This document shows positions 43,707-53,420 of a DNA stretch of 64,000 nt, one piece after another. Every line of letters begins with the position of its first letter. The first letter of the stretch is position 1. This DNA is from Vibrio sinaloensis. GTDB lineage: Bacteria > Pseudomonadota > Gammaproteobacteria > Enterobacterales > Vibrionaceae. Position numbers and translations under genes: made by a program. Where the stretch lies: positions 248,001 through 312,000 of the forward strand of contig NZ_CP096200.1 in assembly GCF_023195835.1 (NCBI RefSeq), in the 5' to 3' direction. The notes below the pieces were generated by a model. It was given only the letters and a program-made list of their open reading frames with translations. It was not told the DNA's origin and made no database searches.

Positions 43707-45707
43707 TCACTGCGTCTTAAACTGTTTCATATCTCCATTTAATTCACCAACTTGGGATTGAACCTGGCTCGAAATCTGCGCCGACGACGCTGACATATTC
43801 GCCACATCTTCAACCGAATTGATCACCTGCTCCATCAAAACCTGAATTTCGTCGGTTGCGTTAGATTGCTGCCTTGCTGAGTTAAGCAAATCTTGCATTT
43901 GTCGGTTGAGGTGTTCGATTTGACTGGTGGTTGCACTCAATGTGCCATGCGCTTGCAGGGTGTGGTCCGCGCCCTCTTTCGCCAGTGCTTGGCTCTTATC
44001 GATTTCGTTAACCACGGCTTGGGTCGATGACTGAATAGCGTTAACGATATGATTGATTTCAGTGGTGGATTCTGTAGTTCGGGTTGCCAGTAGTCGCACC
44101 TCGTCAGCGACCACAGCAAAACCGCGACCATACTCACCAGCTCGCGCAGCCTCGATTGCGGCATTGAGCGCCAGCAGATTTGTCTGCTCGGCGAGATTTT
44201 CAATCACTTCGGTCACTCTGCCGATGGCTTCGCTCTCTTTACTTAGCTCGGTCACTTGTTCGCTGGCTTTTTCGATTGTGGCATGGAGTGAATCTACGGT
44301 GGTTTTGTTTAGGTCGAGCGCTTGAGACCCTCGCTCGATTTGCGCTTTAGACTCCGCAAGAGTCGCGACTGACTGCTCCGCTTGAAGCGCGTTTTCGCTC
44401 GCGGCGTGACTGACCTCTGCAACCTGCTGACCAACTAAACCAATGGTCGCTTTTTGGGTTTCAACCTGAGACACCGTTTTGTCACTTGCTTGTTGCAACG
44501 AGGCCATACTGGCACCAACATTGTGTGCTTTTTCACTTACCCCTTTCACTATGTTCGCCAGTGCATCGTTCATTTTGTTGATTGAACGAGTCAAGCTCGC
44601 CAACTCATCTTTCCCGCCTAGTTCTAAACTCGGTTGCGAAATATCGCCGTTGGCAATGGATTCAGCGCGCTTTGAGATGATCGCCACTCGAGAACCAATA
44701 TTTTTGCCCATAAAATGCGCAACAGTGAACGAAACCGCCACCACTACCGCGATCGAAACAATCAGCACAGTTAACACGGAAGTGACGGCACTAAAAATGC
44801 CCTGACCACTTTGGTCTGCACGCTGTTGCTGTTGGTTAATCACCGCTTCAAGTTGAGCATTTAACGAGTCAACCGCAGGGATCAACTGATTGGCCATTTT
44901 TTGGTTGGCAATGTTCCAATCGCTAGAAAAGCGCAGCGTCACCACTTGCTGCGCCAAAGGGAAATAGAGCTGCTGCATCTCTTTAAATAGCGACCACAAT
45001 CCTTGGTCACTGTCCGACATTAAATCCACTTTTGACTCGATTTCCTTGACCGATTTATTGTGTGACTGCAAAAAGTCTTGGTACTTATCGAGGTAGTCTT
45101 GTTTTCCATATAAAAGGAAGTCGCGCATTGAAGAGAGCGCATTGGCGAGAGAGGTATAACTATCAGCGTATAGGCGAAACAGTCGCTTACGTTCGCCCCC
45201 CTGTTTATTACTCGCTTCGTCATTAATCAGACCTTGCAGTTGATCGAGCGCGACTTCGGCAATTGGCGCCGCTTCATTGATAAATAGCGAATGCGCTGGC
45301 AAGTTCTCGTCACTATGACTGAGTTCAGCGATCTCACTAATAGAAGAAGTTACCCTCGCCCACTCACTCAATACTTGCTGATATTGCTCGGCGTCAATTA
45401 ATGCTTCTAAAGGCGGTAGTGATGCTTCTACCCGCTCAATGGCTTGTTGCAGATGGGCGGTGTGTACCGCCGCACTTTGTTCATCCCCGCCGAGCAGCAT
45501 GTAGGCTCGAAGTGAAGAGACTGTGGCGTGAACCGATTGTTGAATAGTGCGCGAAGCGTCTACTGTCGGTAAGTCTTGACTGAGCAGCGACTGGGTATGG
45601 GTTTCAACGCTGCTCACACTGCGGTAAATAAAAAATGCGGATGCGATAAAAAGTACTGCAAGCGACAGAAAACTCAACTGTAACTTCCCTGATATCGTGA
45701 GTTTCAT
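43707..45707 (-). CDS. Methyl-accepting chemotaxis protein
   Basis: This is a 666-residue chemoreceptor. An N-terminal helix (residues 10-30) is followed by a long helical periplasmic domain of about 270 residues, with a second helix near 310-330. A HAMP linker ([32 protein letters not shown]) follows, then the cytoplasmic signalling domain. The hairpin tip contains the conserved segment around [23 protein letters not shown] and [12 protein letters not shown] (about residues 500-535), which contacts CheW and CheA. The periplasmic domain is of the extended helical-bundle kind and its ligand is unknown. It is monocistronic. Confidence 0.9.
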   Translation of the reverse strand: MKLTISGKLQLSFLSLAVLFIASAFFIYRSVSSVETHTQSLLSQDLPTVDASRTIQQSVHATVSSLRAYMLLGGDEQSAAVHTAHLQQAIERVEASLPPLEALIDAEQYQQVLSEWARVTSSISEIAELSHSDENLPAHSLFINEAAPIAEVALDQLQGLINDEASNKQGGERKRLFRLYADSYTSLANALSSMRDFLLYGKQDYLDKYQDFLQSHNKSVKEIESKVDLMSDSDQGLWSLFKEMQQLYFPLAQQVVTLRFSSDWNIANQKMANQLIPAVDSLNAQLEAVINQQQQRADQSGQGIFSAVTSVLTVLIVSIAVVVAVSFTVAHFMGKNIGSRVAIISKRAESIANGDISQPSLELGGKDELASLTRSINKMNDALANIVKGVSEKAHNVGASMASLQQASDKTVSQVETQKATIGLVGQQVAEVSHAASENALQAEQSVATLAESKAQIERGSQALDLNKTTVDSLHATIEKASEQVTELSKESEAIGRVTEVIENLAEQTNLLALNAAIEAARAGEYGRGFAVVADEVRLLATRTTESTTEINHIVNAIQSSTQAVVNEIDKSQALAKEGADHTLQAHGTLSATTSQIEHLNRQMQDLLNSARQQSNATDEIQVLMEQVINSVEDVANMSASSAQISSQVQSQVGELNGDMKQFKTQ

Positions 45708-46266
45708 CCTTTAACTCCTGTAATGTTATCTGTCGATACTATAGCCGCTTGTAACGCATTGTTAAATATATGTATGTCAATTAACTAAACTTTAGTCTTA
45801 GAGTTAACAAACAAAAAACTCTTCGCTAAACGAGAATCCTATCTAATTCGAACTGGCCCTTTGCATTGGGCCGTAGTCGATTTTTTTGAAACAACAAGAT
45901 ATATACCCACTACAAGTGCATAGCATTTCATTAATCGCTAAAAAACGCGGCAAATCCAACGCGTCACACTGCTCATTATCTAATCAGATAGTTTTATCTA
46001 CAGCGCCAAACCCCAATATATCCGACCAAATTAGTCAAGATTGGCCTGACACATATTCCGATATAACGCCAGTAACCAGTCAATAAGTTCAAATATGCAG
46101 TAAAAAGTTAGTAAAAATTAGAATTGTTTGCTGGATCAAAATTTCGGTCAAAGATGTTGCGCATATATTAATAAAATGAATAATAGCAAACGTTACAAGA
46201 ATGTAACAAAACACAACATCATATAAATAATATTCATATAAACACCTATTCACAGGCAGGAAAAGC
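45708..46266. other. AT-rich intergenic region upstream of the AgcS-type symporter
   Basis: This 559-bp region separates the divergent chemoreceptor and symporter genes. It is AT-rich and contains short palindromic fragments but no recognised RNA. It was checked for a glycine riboswitch, which precedes such symporters in Vibrio, and none of the conserved core was found. A ribosome site AGGAAAAG lies before 46267. Confidence 0.5.
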
Positions 46267-47820
46267 ATGACAAAGCGTATATCGCTTGCCCTTTTGGCGA
46301 GTTTATTTGCAGGTAGCGCTGCAGCATCCAACTTGGATGAAAAAATCAACGAAGTCGTTGCACCTATCGTTAACCCTTTTGTAGGAATGATCTTCTCGAC
46401 TATTCCGTTCCCTTTTACAGACGTACAGGTGCCGTGGATTGTTCTTTGGTTAGTGGTTGCCGCCTCTTTCTTTACAGTCTACCTAGGCTTTATCAACTTC
46501 CGCGGTTTTAAACACGCGATTCAGCTCGTTGCGGGTAAGTTCTCTGATCCAAAAGCGAAAGAAGATGGTGAGGTTTCTCACTTCCAAGCATTGACGACTG
46601 CGCTCTCGGGCACGGTTGGCCTTGGTAATATTGCAGGTGTTGCTGTCGCCGTCTCTATCGGTGGTGCGGGTGCAACCTTCTGGATGATCCTTGCTGGCTT
46701 ACTCGGTATGTCTAGCAAGTTCGTCGAGTGTGCGCTTGGTGTTAAATACCGTAACACTAACCCAGACGGTACAGTCTCGGGCGGTCCAATGTACTACTTG
46801 AGCAAAGGTTTAGAAAAACGCGGCAACGCGGCATTGGGTCGTACTCTAGCGGTTCTATTCTCAGTGTTTGCTATCGGTGGTTCACTAGGTGGCGGTAACA
46901 TGTTCCAAGCGAACCAAGCGTTCAAACAGGTTGTTGGTGTTACCGGTGGTGACGCTTCATTCTTCGCTGATAAAGGTTGGCTATTTGGACTTATCCTAGC
47001 GGTGATCGTCGGTATCGTTATCATTGGTGGTATTAAGTCAATCGCCAAAGTGACTGAAAAAGTCGTACCATTCATGGCAACCATCTACGTTGGTGCAGCG
47101 CTGGTTATTCTGGCTATCAACTTCGATAGAATCGACGACGCATTCTACGCTATCTTCCACGGTGCATTCACTGGCGAAGGTATTGCTGGTGGTGTGATCG
47201 GCGTGCTTATCCAAGGCTTCAAACGTGCGGCGTTCTCGAACGAAGCGGGTGTGGGTTCTGCAGCAATTGCACACTCAGCGGTTAAAACCAAAGAGCCAAT
47301 GTCTGAAGGTTTCGTTTCACTACTAGAACCGTTCATCGATACTGTTGTTATCTGTACGATGACAGCGCTAGTCATCATCATTACAGGCTACTTAGACACA
47401 GATACAGGCCTTGCCGGTGTTGAACTGACGTCAGCAGCATTTGGTAGCGCAATTAGCTGGTTCCCATATGTCCTAGCTGTCGCTGTGGTACTGTTCGCGT
47501 TCTCGACGATGATCTCTTGGTCATACTACGGTCTAAAAGCTTGGACTTACCTATTCGGTGAGAGCAAGACAGCGGAAATTATCTTCAAAGTTAAGTTCTG
47601 TATCTTCGTAGTCATCGGTGCAGCAATGAACCTTGGTCCGGTTATCGACTTCTCTGATGCGATGATCTTCGCAATGGCGCTAGTGAACATTGTTGGTCTC
47701 TACATCCTAGTTCCAGAAGTGAAACGCGACCTAGCTGATTACCTAGAGCGTTTCAACGCAGGTAAAGTGTACAAGGTACAACAACAAAAAGAGCCAAAAC
47801 TGGCTGAACAACCAGAGTAA
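46267..47820 (+). CDS. Alanine/glycine:cation symporter (AgcS family)
   Basis: This is a Na+-driven importer of alanine and/or glycine. It has 517 residues and about 11 membrane helices after an N-terminal signal-like segment ending at SAAASN. Family blocks include [55 protein letters not shown] and [21 protein letters not shown]. It is monocistronic with a strong terminator. Codon use is visibly more biased to preferred codons than in the neighbours, suggesting high expression. Confidence 0.93.
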   Translation: MTKRISLALLASLFAGSAAASNLDEKINEVVAPIVNPFVGMIFSTIPFPFTDVQVPWIVLWLVVAASFFTVYLGFINFRGFKHAIQLVAGKFSDPKAKEDGEVSHFQALTTALSGTVGLGNIAGVAVAVSIGGAGATFWMILAGLLGMSSKFVECALGVKYRNTNPDGTVSGGPMYYLSKGLEKRGNAALGRTLAVLFSVFAIGGSLGGGNMFQANQAFKQVVGVTGGDASFFADKGWLFGLILAVIVGIVIIGGIKSIAKVTEKVVPFMATIYVGAALVILAINFDRIDDAFYAIFHGAFTGEGIAGGVIGVLIQGFKRAAFSNEAGVGSAAIAHSAVKTKEPMSEGFVSLLEPFIDTVVICTMTALVIIITGYLDTDTGLAGVELTSAAFGSAISWFPYVLAVAVVLFAFSTMISWSYYGLKAWTYLFGESKTAEIIFKVKFCIFVVIGAAMNLGPVIDFSDAMIFAMALVNIVGLYILVPEVKRDLADYLERFNAGKVYKVQQQKEPKLAEQPE

Positions 47821-48308
47821 ACCTAAACACTCGGTTAGATGATTGAAGACAGCAGGTTCAGGCCTGCTGTTTTTTTTGGTTAAAAGGTAACAATTTGTAC
47901 TTAGTTGAACCCGCTACTTTCGGTCGTTCGTTTTAGTTTTTCTAGCTGATAAAGTATTTCATTCTTCTTTACAACACCTCGCACTCAACTTTCTGGCACA
48001 TTCATCGGCCATTCGACAACCTGTATACCTCACTTTACTCCATCACTCTGCCTCACTTTAGGCATAATTTAACAATTTGATTACACTTTAGGTTATGGGT
48101 GAACAACCACACACTACTCTGTGGTTTGGCTATTTTGCAGCAAAATGGTATGAGTTGTGATGATTTGATAGCGGCTTGTGTTTGTTTCACTCAACCTAGG
48201 TATGAATAACAATATCTATCCTGACTCAGGCGATCGTAACATGATCTACGAGTCATTGTTGGCTGGCCAGATGTGCGATCCACATAGGCTGGCGATGAGG
48301 AGAGAGCA
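47821..48308. other. Intergenic region between the symporter and the 2-oxoacid dehydrogenase operon
   Basis: This 488-bp gap holds the symporter terminator, a small AACCACA/TGTGGTT hairpin (48105-48126) and the leader of the dehydrogenase operon. No gene or known RNA family is recognised. Confidence 0.45.
47850..47878 (+). terminator. Rho-independent terminator of the symporter gene
   Basis: CAGCAGG and CCTGCTG form a 7-bp stem followed by eight or more T, 30 bp past the stop. Confidence 0.92.
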
Positions 48309-49415
48309 ATGAATGTTCAGACGCTTCCCATGCTTCGATTTATCGACCACAACGGCGTGTCGGTAAATCAGCTTCCTGCTTGGGCAGACATCCCAACCCT
48401 TATCACCTTCTACAAAGATATGGTGCTGACCCGAACCTACGACCACAAAGCCGTCGCTTTGCAGCGCACAGGGAAACTCGGTACCTACCCCTCCCACTTA
48501 GGTGCCGAAGCGTTTGGCATTGCTATTGGCCATGCGATGCATCCAAGAGATGTGTTTGTCCCTTACTATCGCGATATGCCGGCAATGTGGGTTCGTGGGA
48601 TAGAGATGGAGAAAAATCTTCAGTACTGGGGAGGCGATGAACGAGGCAGTGACTTCCATATCAAGCCCACTGATGGCGGCCAAGCAGAGCATTGCCGCGA
48701 TCTCCCTTTTTGTGTACCGATCGCCACTCAGTGTACCCACGCAGTTGGTGTTGCTGCTGCGCTGAAAATTGAGGGCCACCACCATGCAGCACTTGTCACG
48801 TGTGGAGATGGCGCTACCTCTAAAGGCGATTTTTTAGAAAGCATTAATTGCGCCGGCGCTTGGAATCTCCCCTTGGTGTTTGCAGTCAACAATAACCAAT
48901 GGGCGATCTCTGTACCGAGAGCTCTGCAATGTGCGGCGGATTTCTTATCCGAAAAAGCACAAGGTGCAGGAATCAAAGGAGTCACGGTGGATGGCAATGA
49001 TGTCGTGGCGATGCACGATTGTGTGCTCGCTGCGCTTGATAGAGCCCGAAAAGGTAAAGGTCCGACTTTGATTGAAGCCATCAGTTACAGACTCAGCGAT
49101 CACACCACAGCCGATGACGCGAGCCGTTACCGCAGCGACGATGAACTCAACCAAGCTTGGCAATATGAGCCGATTCAGCGTCTTAAACTGTACTTACAAG
49201 CGCAAAACGCGTGGGATGATGCAGCGGAACAAGCTTGGCTTGGCGAATGTAAACAGCGGGTTGAACGTGCGGTAGAGCGCTATATGAATCTGACACCGCA
49301 AGCCCCTGAGTCCGCGTTCGATTACCTCTATGAACGAGCGCCTGCTGAACTGAATCCGCAAAGAGACCAACTCATTCACAAAGCGATGCGTATGCAGGGA
49401 GGTAAACATGGCTGA
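48309..49415 (+). CDS. 2-oxoacid dehydrogenase E1 component, alpha subunit
   Basis: This is the thiamine-diphosphate-binding half of the E1 decarboxylase of a pyruvate/branched-chain 2-oxoacid dehydrogenase complex. It has 368 residues with a strong GAGGAGAG ribosome site. The ThDP motif runs from GDGATSKGDFLES to VFAVNNNQWAIS (about residues 165-200). PSHLGAEAFGIAIGHAM and YRLSDHTTADDASRYR, the phosphorylation-loop equivalent, are also present. The E1-beta gene overlaps its end by 8 bp and an E2 gene follows; no E3 gene is present, so the complex must borrow lipoamide dehydrogenase. Branched-chain 2-oxoacids are a good guess given nearby ETF genes, but acetoin or pyruvate cannot be excluded. 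Confidence 0.88.
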   Translation: MNVQTLPMLRFIDHNGVSVNQLPAWADIPTLITFYKDMVLTRTYDHKAVALQRTGKLGTYPSHLGAEAFGIAIGHAMHPRDVFVPYYRDMPAMWVRGIEMEKNLQYWGGDERGSDFHIKPTDGGQAEHCRDLPFCVPIATQCTHAVGVAAALKIEGHHHAALVTCGDGATSKGDFLESINCAGAWNLPLVFAVNNNQWAISVPRALQCAADFLSEKAQGAGIKGVTVDGNDVVAMHDCVLAALDRARKGKGPTLIEAISYRLSDHTTADDASRYRSDDELNQAWQYEPIQRLKLYLQAQNAWDDAAEQAWLGECKQRVERAVERYMNLTPQAPESAFDYLYERAPAELNPQRDQLIHKAMRMQGGKHG

Positions 49416-50391
49416 ATTGACCTTAGTCGAAGCAGTGAATCTTGCTCTGCACCACGAGATGCAGCGTGATGAGAATGTCATCGTTCTTGGTGAGGATGTC
49501 GGTGACAACGGCGGGGTATTTCGCGCTACCGTGGGGTTAAAGCAGAAATTTGGTCTGCGCCGAGTCATTGACTCTCCCTTGGCCGAAGCTCTGATTGGCG
49601 GCGTGGCCGTTGGTATGGCCAGCCAAGGGTTGCGCCCGGTGGCTGAGTTTCAGTTTCAGGGTTTTGTTTTTCCGGCAATGGAGCATTTGATCTGCCATGC
49701 GGCGCGAATGCGCAACCGCACCCGAGGCCGCTTAACTTGCCCGGCGGTATTTCGCGCGCCATTTGGTGGCGGTATTCACGCCCCAGAGCACCATTCTGAA
49801 AGCGTTGAGGCACTGTTTGCCCACACGCCCGGTTTCAAGGTGGTGATTCCCTCTTCCCCACAACGCGCCTATGGGCTGTTGTTGGCCTCGATTCGCAGCA
49901 ACGATCCTGTGATGTTTTTTGAACCCAAGCGCATCTATCGCACCGTCAAATCTGAGGTGGTCGACAGTGGAGAAGCTCTACCACTTGATAGCTGTTTTAC
50001 CCTACGCAAAGGGCGCGACATCACGTTAGTAACATGGGGGGCGTGCGTGGTGGAATCACTGCAAGCCGCGCAGAGCTTATCTACCCAGGGAATTGAGGTG
50101 GAAGTGATCGATCTGGCCTCCATCAAACCGATTGATATGGACACCATACTGCGCTCACTTGAGCGTACCGGGCGACTCCTGGTGGTGCACGAAGCCAGTC
50201 GCACTTGTGGTGTGGGTGCAGAGCTGCTGGCTCGCGTCGCCGAGACCGCGATGTGCTTGTTAAAAGCGCCGCCCAAACGGGTGACGGGGATGGATACCAT
50301 CATGCCGTACTACCGTAACGAAGATTACTTCATGATTGATGAGCAAGACATAGTGCAAGCCGCACGTGAGCTCGTGGAGGGCTGGAAATGA
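49408..50391 (+). CDS. 2-oxoacid dehydrogenase E1 component, beta subunit
   Basis: This is the second half of the E1 heterotetramer. It has 327 residues. VIVLGEDVGDNGGVFRAT near residue 27 carries the conserved Glu that activates ThDP. RVIDSPLAEALIGGVAVGMA and the potassium/ThDP-side loop PFGGGIHAPEHHSESVEALF, with its paired His residues, are present. The C-terminal domain includes VEVIDLASIKPIDMDTI. Its start overlaps E1-alpha and its end overlaps E2 by 4 bp (ATGA), so the three subunits are translationally coupled. Confidence 0.9.
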   Translation: MAELTLVEAVNLALHHEMQRDENVIVLGEDVGDNGGVFRATVGLKQKFGLRRVIDSPLAEALIGGVAVGMASQGLRPVAEFQFQGFVFPAMEHLICHAARMRNRTRGRLTCPAVFRAPFGGGIHAPEHHSESVEALFAHTPGFKVVIPSSPQRAYGLLLASIRSNDPVMFFEPKRIYRTVKSEVVDSGEALPLDSCFTLRKGRDITLVTWGACVVESLQAAQSLSTQGIEVEVIDLASIKPIDMDTILRSLERTGRLLVVHEASRTCGVGAELLARVAETAMCLLKAPPKRVTGMDTIMPYYRNEDYFMIDEQDIVQAARELVEGWK

Positions 50392-51536
50392 AAACCTTTC
50401 TGTTACCCGACCTCGGTGAAGGTTTAGCCGAGTCAGAAATCGTCGAATGGCATATTAATGTCGGCGATCACGTGGAAGTTGACCAAGTAGTACTGACAGT
50501 CGAGACAGCCAAAGCGGTGGTCGAAGTCCCAGCACCTTATCCTGGCGTGGTGGTTAGCCGCCACGGTGAAGAGGGCGATGTGATCAATATTGGCGCCTTG
50601 TTACTCGAGATTGAAGAGCACCCCGAACTTGTCGGGACCGCGCCAAAACAGCAAGCTGAAAAGACCGATGCCGCCACTGTCGTAGGTAATGTCTCTCAGA
50701 GTACCCATCAGGTCAATGTCGATGATTTTTGGATTGGCAGTACACACAGTTCCTCTTGTGAACAAAGAGTCACCGCCCTGCCCTCAGCGCGACTGCTGGC
50801 GAAAAAGCTCGGCGTCGACATCGACCAAGTGCACGGCAGCGGCGCCAATGGCATGGTCATAGACGAAGATATCTACGCGCAAGCGCGAAAACAAAGCCCA
50901 GGAACCGAGGTATTAAAAGGCGCACGCCGCACCATGGTTTCGACCATGTCTGAATCTCACCAACATGTCGCTGCGGTGACCATTACCGAAGAGGCGAGTT
51001 TAGGTGCTTGGGGTGACAATGAAGACATCTCCGCACGATTAATTCAAGCGGTGGTGCATGCCTGTAAGCAAGAGCCAGCGATGAATGCCTGGTTTGATGC
51101 AGAAACCATGACCCGATGCGTACACAGCAAGGTGAATATTGGTATTGCGGTCGACAGTCGCCATGGGTTGTACGTCCCGGTGCTCAAAAACGCTGACCAA
51201 TATCAGGGCGAGCAGATACGCGCTTGGTTGGACGAGACTGTCGATGGCATTCGGAGTCGACGTATTGGTCGCGACAGCTTACAAAACGCCACGATTACTC
51301 TATCGAATTTTGGTGCGATTGCCGGCATTTTTGCAACGCCAGTGGTCTCTCCACCTCAAGTCGCGATTGTTGGCGCTGGGCGAATCATTGAACGTGTACA
51401 AATGCAACAAGGGCAAGCGACAGCAGTCAAAGTGATGCCGCTGTCGATAACCTTTGACCACCGCGCTTGTACTGGTGGCGAAGCAGCACGCTTCACCAAG
51501 TTACTCGTGCAGCATTTGCAACAAGCTTATAGCTAG
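50388..51536 (+). CDS. 2-oxoacid dehydrogenase E2 component (dihydrolipoamide acyltransferase) with atypical active site
   Basis: This is the core acyltransferase of the complex. It has 382 residues: one lipoyl domain (1-80, lipoyl Lys in VETAKAVVEV), a linker, an E3/E1-binding domain (ALPSARLLAKKLGVDIDQVHGSGANG) and a catalytic domain from about residue 180. The usual catalytic HRxxDG is here HRACTG: the His is kept but the Asp is Thr. The codons around it are clean (CAC CGC GCT TGT ACT GGT GGC), so no frameshift is involved. The catalytic domain is also somewhat short. It may have altered activity or rely on another group. A bidirectional terminator follows. Confidence 0.87.
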   Translation: MKTFLLPDLGEGLAESEIVEWHINVGDHVEVDQVVLTVETAKAVVEVPAPYPGVVVSRHGEEGDVINIGALLLEIEEHPELVGTAPKQQAEKTDAATVVGNVSQSTHQVNVDDFWIGSTHSSSCEQRVTALPSARLLAKKLGVDIDQVHGSGANGMVIDEDIYAQARKQSPGTEVLKGARRTMVSTMSESHQHVAAVTITEEASLGAWGDNEDISARLIQAVVHACKQEPAMNAWFDAETMTRCVHSKVNIGIAVDSRHGLYVPVLKNADQYQGEQIRAWLDETVDGIRSRRIGRDSLQNATITLSNFGAIAGIFATPVVSPPQVAIVGAGRIIERVQMQQGQATAVKVMPLSITFDHRACTGGEAARFTKLLVQHLQQAYS

Positions 51537-51549
51537 AATACTGAACGCA

Positions 51550-51581
51550 GTAAAAACGCACCGTGATGGGTGCGTTTTTAC
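51550..51581. terminator. Bidirectional terminator between the E2 gene and etfA
   Basis: GTAAAAACGCACC and GGTGCGTTTTTAC form a 13-bp stem with a 6-base loop, and T-rich arms occur on both strands between convergent genes. Confidence 0.9.
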
Positions 51582-51593
51582 TTTTCTCGAGAC

Positions 51594-52547
51594 TTAAATC
51601 TTTTCGATTAGCTCCGGGAGTAGCTCAAACAGATCGCCCACCAAGCCATAATCCGCGACATCAAAGATAGGGGCATCAGGGTCGCTGTTAATGGCCACGA
51701 TCACCTGTGAATCTTTCATACCGGCAACATGTTGGATTGCCCCTGAAATACCAATGGCAATGTAAAGACGCGGGGCCACGATTTTGCCTGTTTGCCCGAC
51801 TTGCATATCATTGCTGACAAAACCTGCATCGACCGCTGCTCGTGAAGCGCCTATTGCGCCGCCCAATTTATCTGCCAACGCAGTCACCATAGCAAAGTTC
51901 TCTTTACTGCCTAGCCCACGACCACCTGAGATCACCACCTCTGCTTGAGTGAGATCTGGGCGCTCTAACTGTTGCTGCTCACGACTCATCCACTTGGTGC
52001 TACGCGCTGAGTGCTCTAAATCAAGCGATACACAAGGCGCTGAACCGTCTGATGTAGGCATACTTTTGTCAAACGCGGTCGCACGTATGGTCATCACCAC
52101 CAGCGAATCATGGGTTTGTACACGTGCAAGTGCATTACCCGCGTAGATAGGACGAATCACGGTATCGGGCGTTTCAATCGCCACCACATCCGATAACATG
52201 TCGACATCGGCCATGGCGGCAAACCTTGGCATGACATCTTTGCCGTAACTGGTCGCGGCAGTCAAAACGTGACTATACTGACCGGACAGCGCCATTAACA
52301 CTTCCGCATGGTTTTCCGCTAGTCCATCTCGGTAGAGTGGATGACTGACCACCAGCACTCGCTCGATATCTGGGCAGCCGCGCAGGGTTTGGGCCATTGA
52401 ATCGCATTCTTCTCCGATCAATAACAGGTCGATATTTGCCCCTTTTTGCTGCTTAAGCTCAAAAGCCGCGGTTAAAGCGCTATAGGTCTGAGCAAGGATC
52501 TGCTCGCCATCGTGCTGCGCCAGCAGCAGTATGTTCAACTGGGTCAT
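51594..52547 (-). CDS. etfA: Electron transfer flavoprotein alpha subunit
   Basis: This is the FAD-binding subunit of ETF, which carries electrons from acyl-CoA dehydrogenases to ETF:ubiquinone oxidoreductase. The start is set at [14 protein letters not shown] with GAGGTG just upstream (317 aa); the longer frame starts at TTG inside etfB. The C-terminal FAD-binding signature is intact: [48 protein letters not shown] and [22 protein letters not shown]. It follows etfB by 10 bp on the minus strand. Confidence 0.93.
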   Translation of the reverse strand: MTQLNILLLAQHDGEQILAQTYSALTAAFELKQQKGANIDLLLIGEECDSMAQTLRGCPDIERVLVVSHPLYRDGLAENHAEVLMALSGQYSHVLTAATSYGKDVMPRFAAMADVDMLSDVVAIETPDTVIRPIYAGNALARVQTHDSLVVMTIRATAFDKSMPTSDGSAPCVSLDLEHSARSTKWMSREQQQLERPDLTQAEVVISGGRGLGSKENFAMVTALADKLGGAIGASRAAVDAGFVSNDMQVGQTGKIVAPRLYIAIGISGAIQHVAGMKDSQVIVAINSDPDAPIFDVADYGLVGDLFELLPELIEKI

Positions 52548-52557
52548 CTTACGCACC

Positions 52558-53310
52558 TCACTCAATCACTTTGGCTTCGTTTTTGAGCTTATCAATCAGC
52601 TCGGCGACACTCGCGACTCGCACACCGCGACTTCTCGGCTCTGGAGCGAACACACTCAACACCTGCTGGCGTGACTCGACGTCTGCCACCAGCGTGTCGG
52701 CGGCGACCACTTCTAAAGGCTTGCGTTTTGCTTTCATAATATTGGGTAGCGAGGCGTAACGCGGCTCGTTAAGACGCAGGTCGGTACTGACGACAGCAGG
52801 CAATCTTAGCTCTAGGGTTTCAAGTCCAGCGTCGATTTCTCGAGTGACAGTCACTGAGTCCTCTTCTACGACTAGGCTGGAGGCAAAGGTCGCTTGTGGC
52901 CAACTCATCAAACCGGCCAACATTTGTGGTACTTGGTTGTTATCGTTATCGATTGACTGCTTCCCCAGTAGCACCAGTTGTGGCTGCTCTTGTTTAATGA
53001 TCGCCGCGAGCAGTTTAGCCGTGCCCAGAGGCGTTCTCGGTTGACAGTGGTCAACATGAATTGCGCGATCCGCGCCGAGTGCGAGGGCATTGCGCAGTTG
53101 CTCCTGACAATTGGCAGCGCCAATCGACACCACCACCACTTCTTGACAACGGCCTGCCTCTTTAAGCCGTACGGCCTCTTCTACTGCAATTTCACAAAAC
53201 GGGTTAATGACCATTTTCGCGTTGTCTTGTTCGACGCCGCTGCCATCAGACTTGACCCGAACTTTGCTGTAAGGGTCAATCACTCGTTTGATCGCAACCA
53301 AAATCTTCAT
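52558..53310 (-). CDS. etfB: Electron transfer flavoprotein beta subunit
   Basis: This is the AMP-binding partner of ETF-alpha. The start is set at MKILVAIKRVIDPYSKVRVK, the normal beginning of the family, with GAGGAA nine bases upstream (250 aa); the longest frame adds 33 unlikely residues. NPFCEIAVEEAVRLKEAG and LLGKQSIDNDNNQVPQMLAGLM are typical of the family. It is divergent from the ETF-ubiquinone oxidoreductase gene across a gap of about 110 bp, so the pair is probably co-regulated as one electron-transfer module. Confidence 0.93.
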   Translation of the reverse strand: MKILVAIKRVIDPYSKVRVKSDGSGVEQDNAKMVINPFCEIAVEEAVRLKEAGRCQEVVVVSIGAANCQEQLRNALALGADRAIHVDHCQPRTPLGTAKLLAAIIKQEQPQLVLLGKQSIDNDNNQVPQMLAGLMSWPQATFASSLVVEEDSVTVTREIDAGLETLELRLPAVVSTDLRLNEPRYASLPNIMKAKRKPLEVVAADTLVADVESRQQVLSVFAPEPRSRGVRVASVAELIDKLKNEAKVIE

Positions 53311-53420
53311 TGCCTGTTCCTCGCCAGTCGTTGATATTTTCAGCTTAGTAAAGTTTACGTTTACGTCAACTGTAACTATAGTTATCAAAATGGTGCTGAG
53401 ATCATTCAAAGGTGACCGGA

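Noticed and set aside
45886..46086. 66-residue plus-strand ORF upstream of the symporter
   Set aside because: No ribosome site, AT-rich chance frame, no recognisable domain.
45708..46266. Glycine riboswitch before the AgcS-type symporter
   Set aside because: Expected from Vibrio cholerae, but the conserved glycine aptamer core and tandem structure are not seen; the region is AT-rich without matching blocks.
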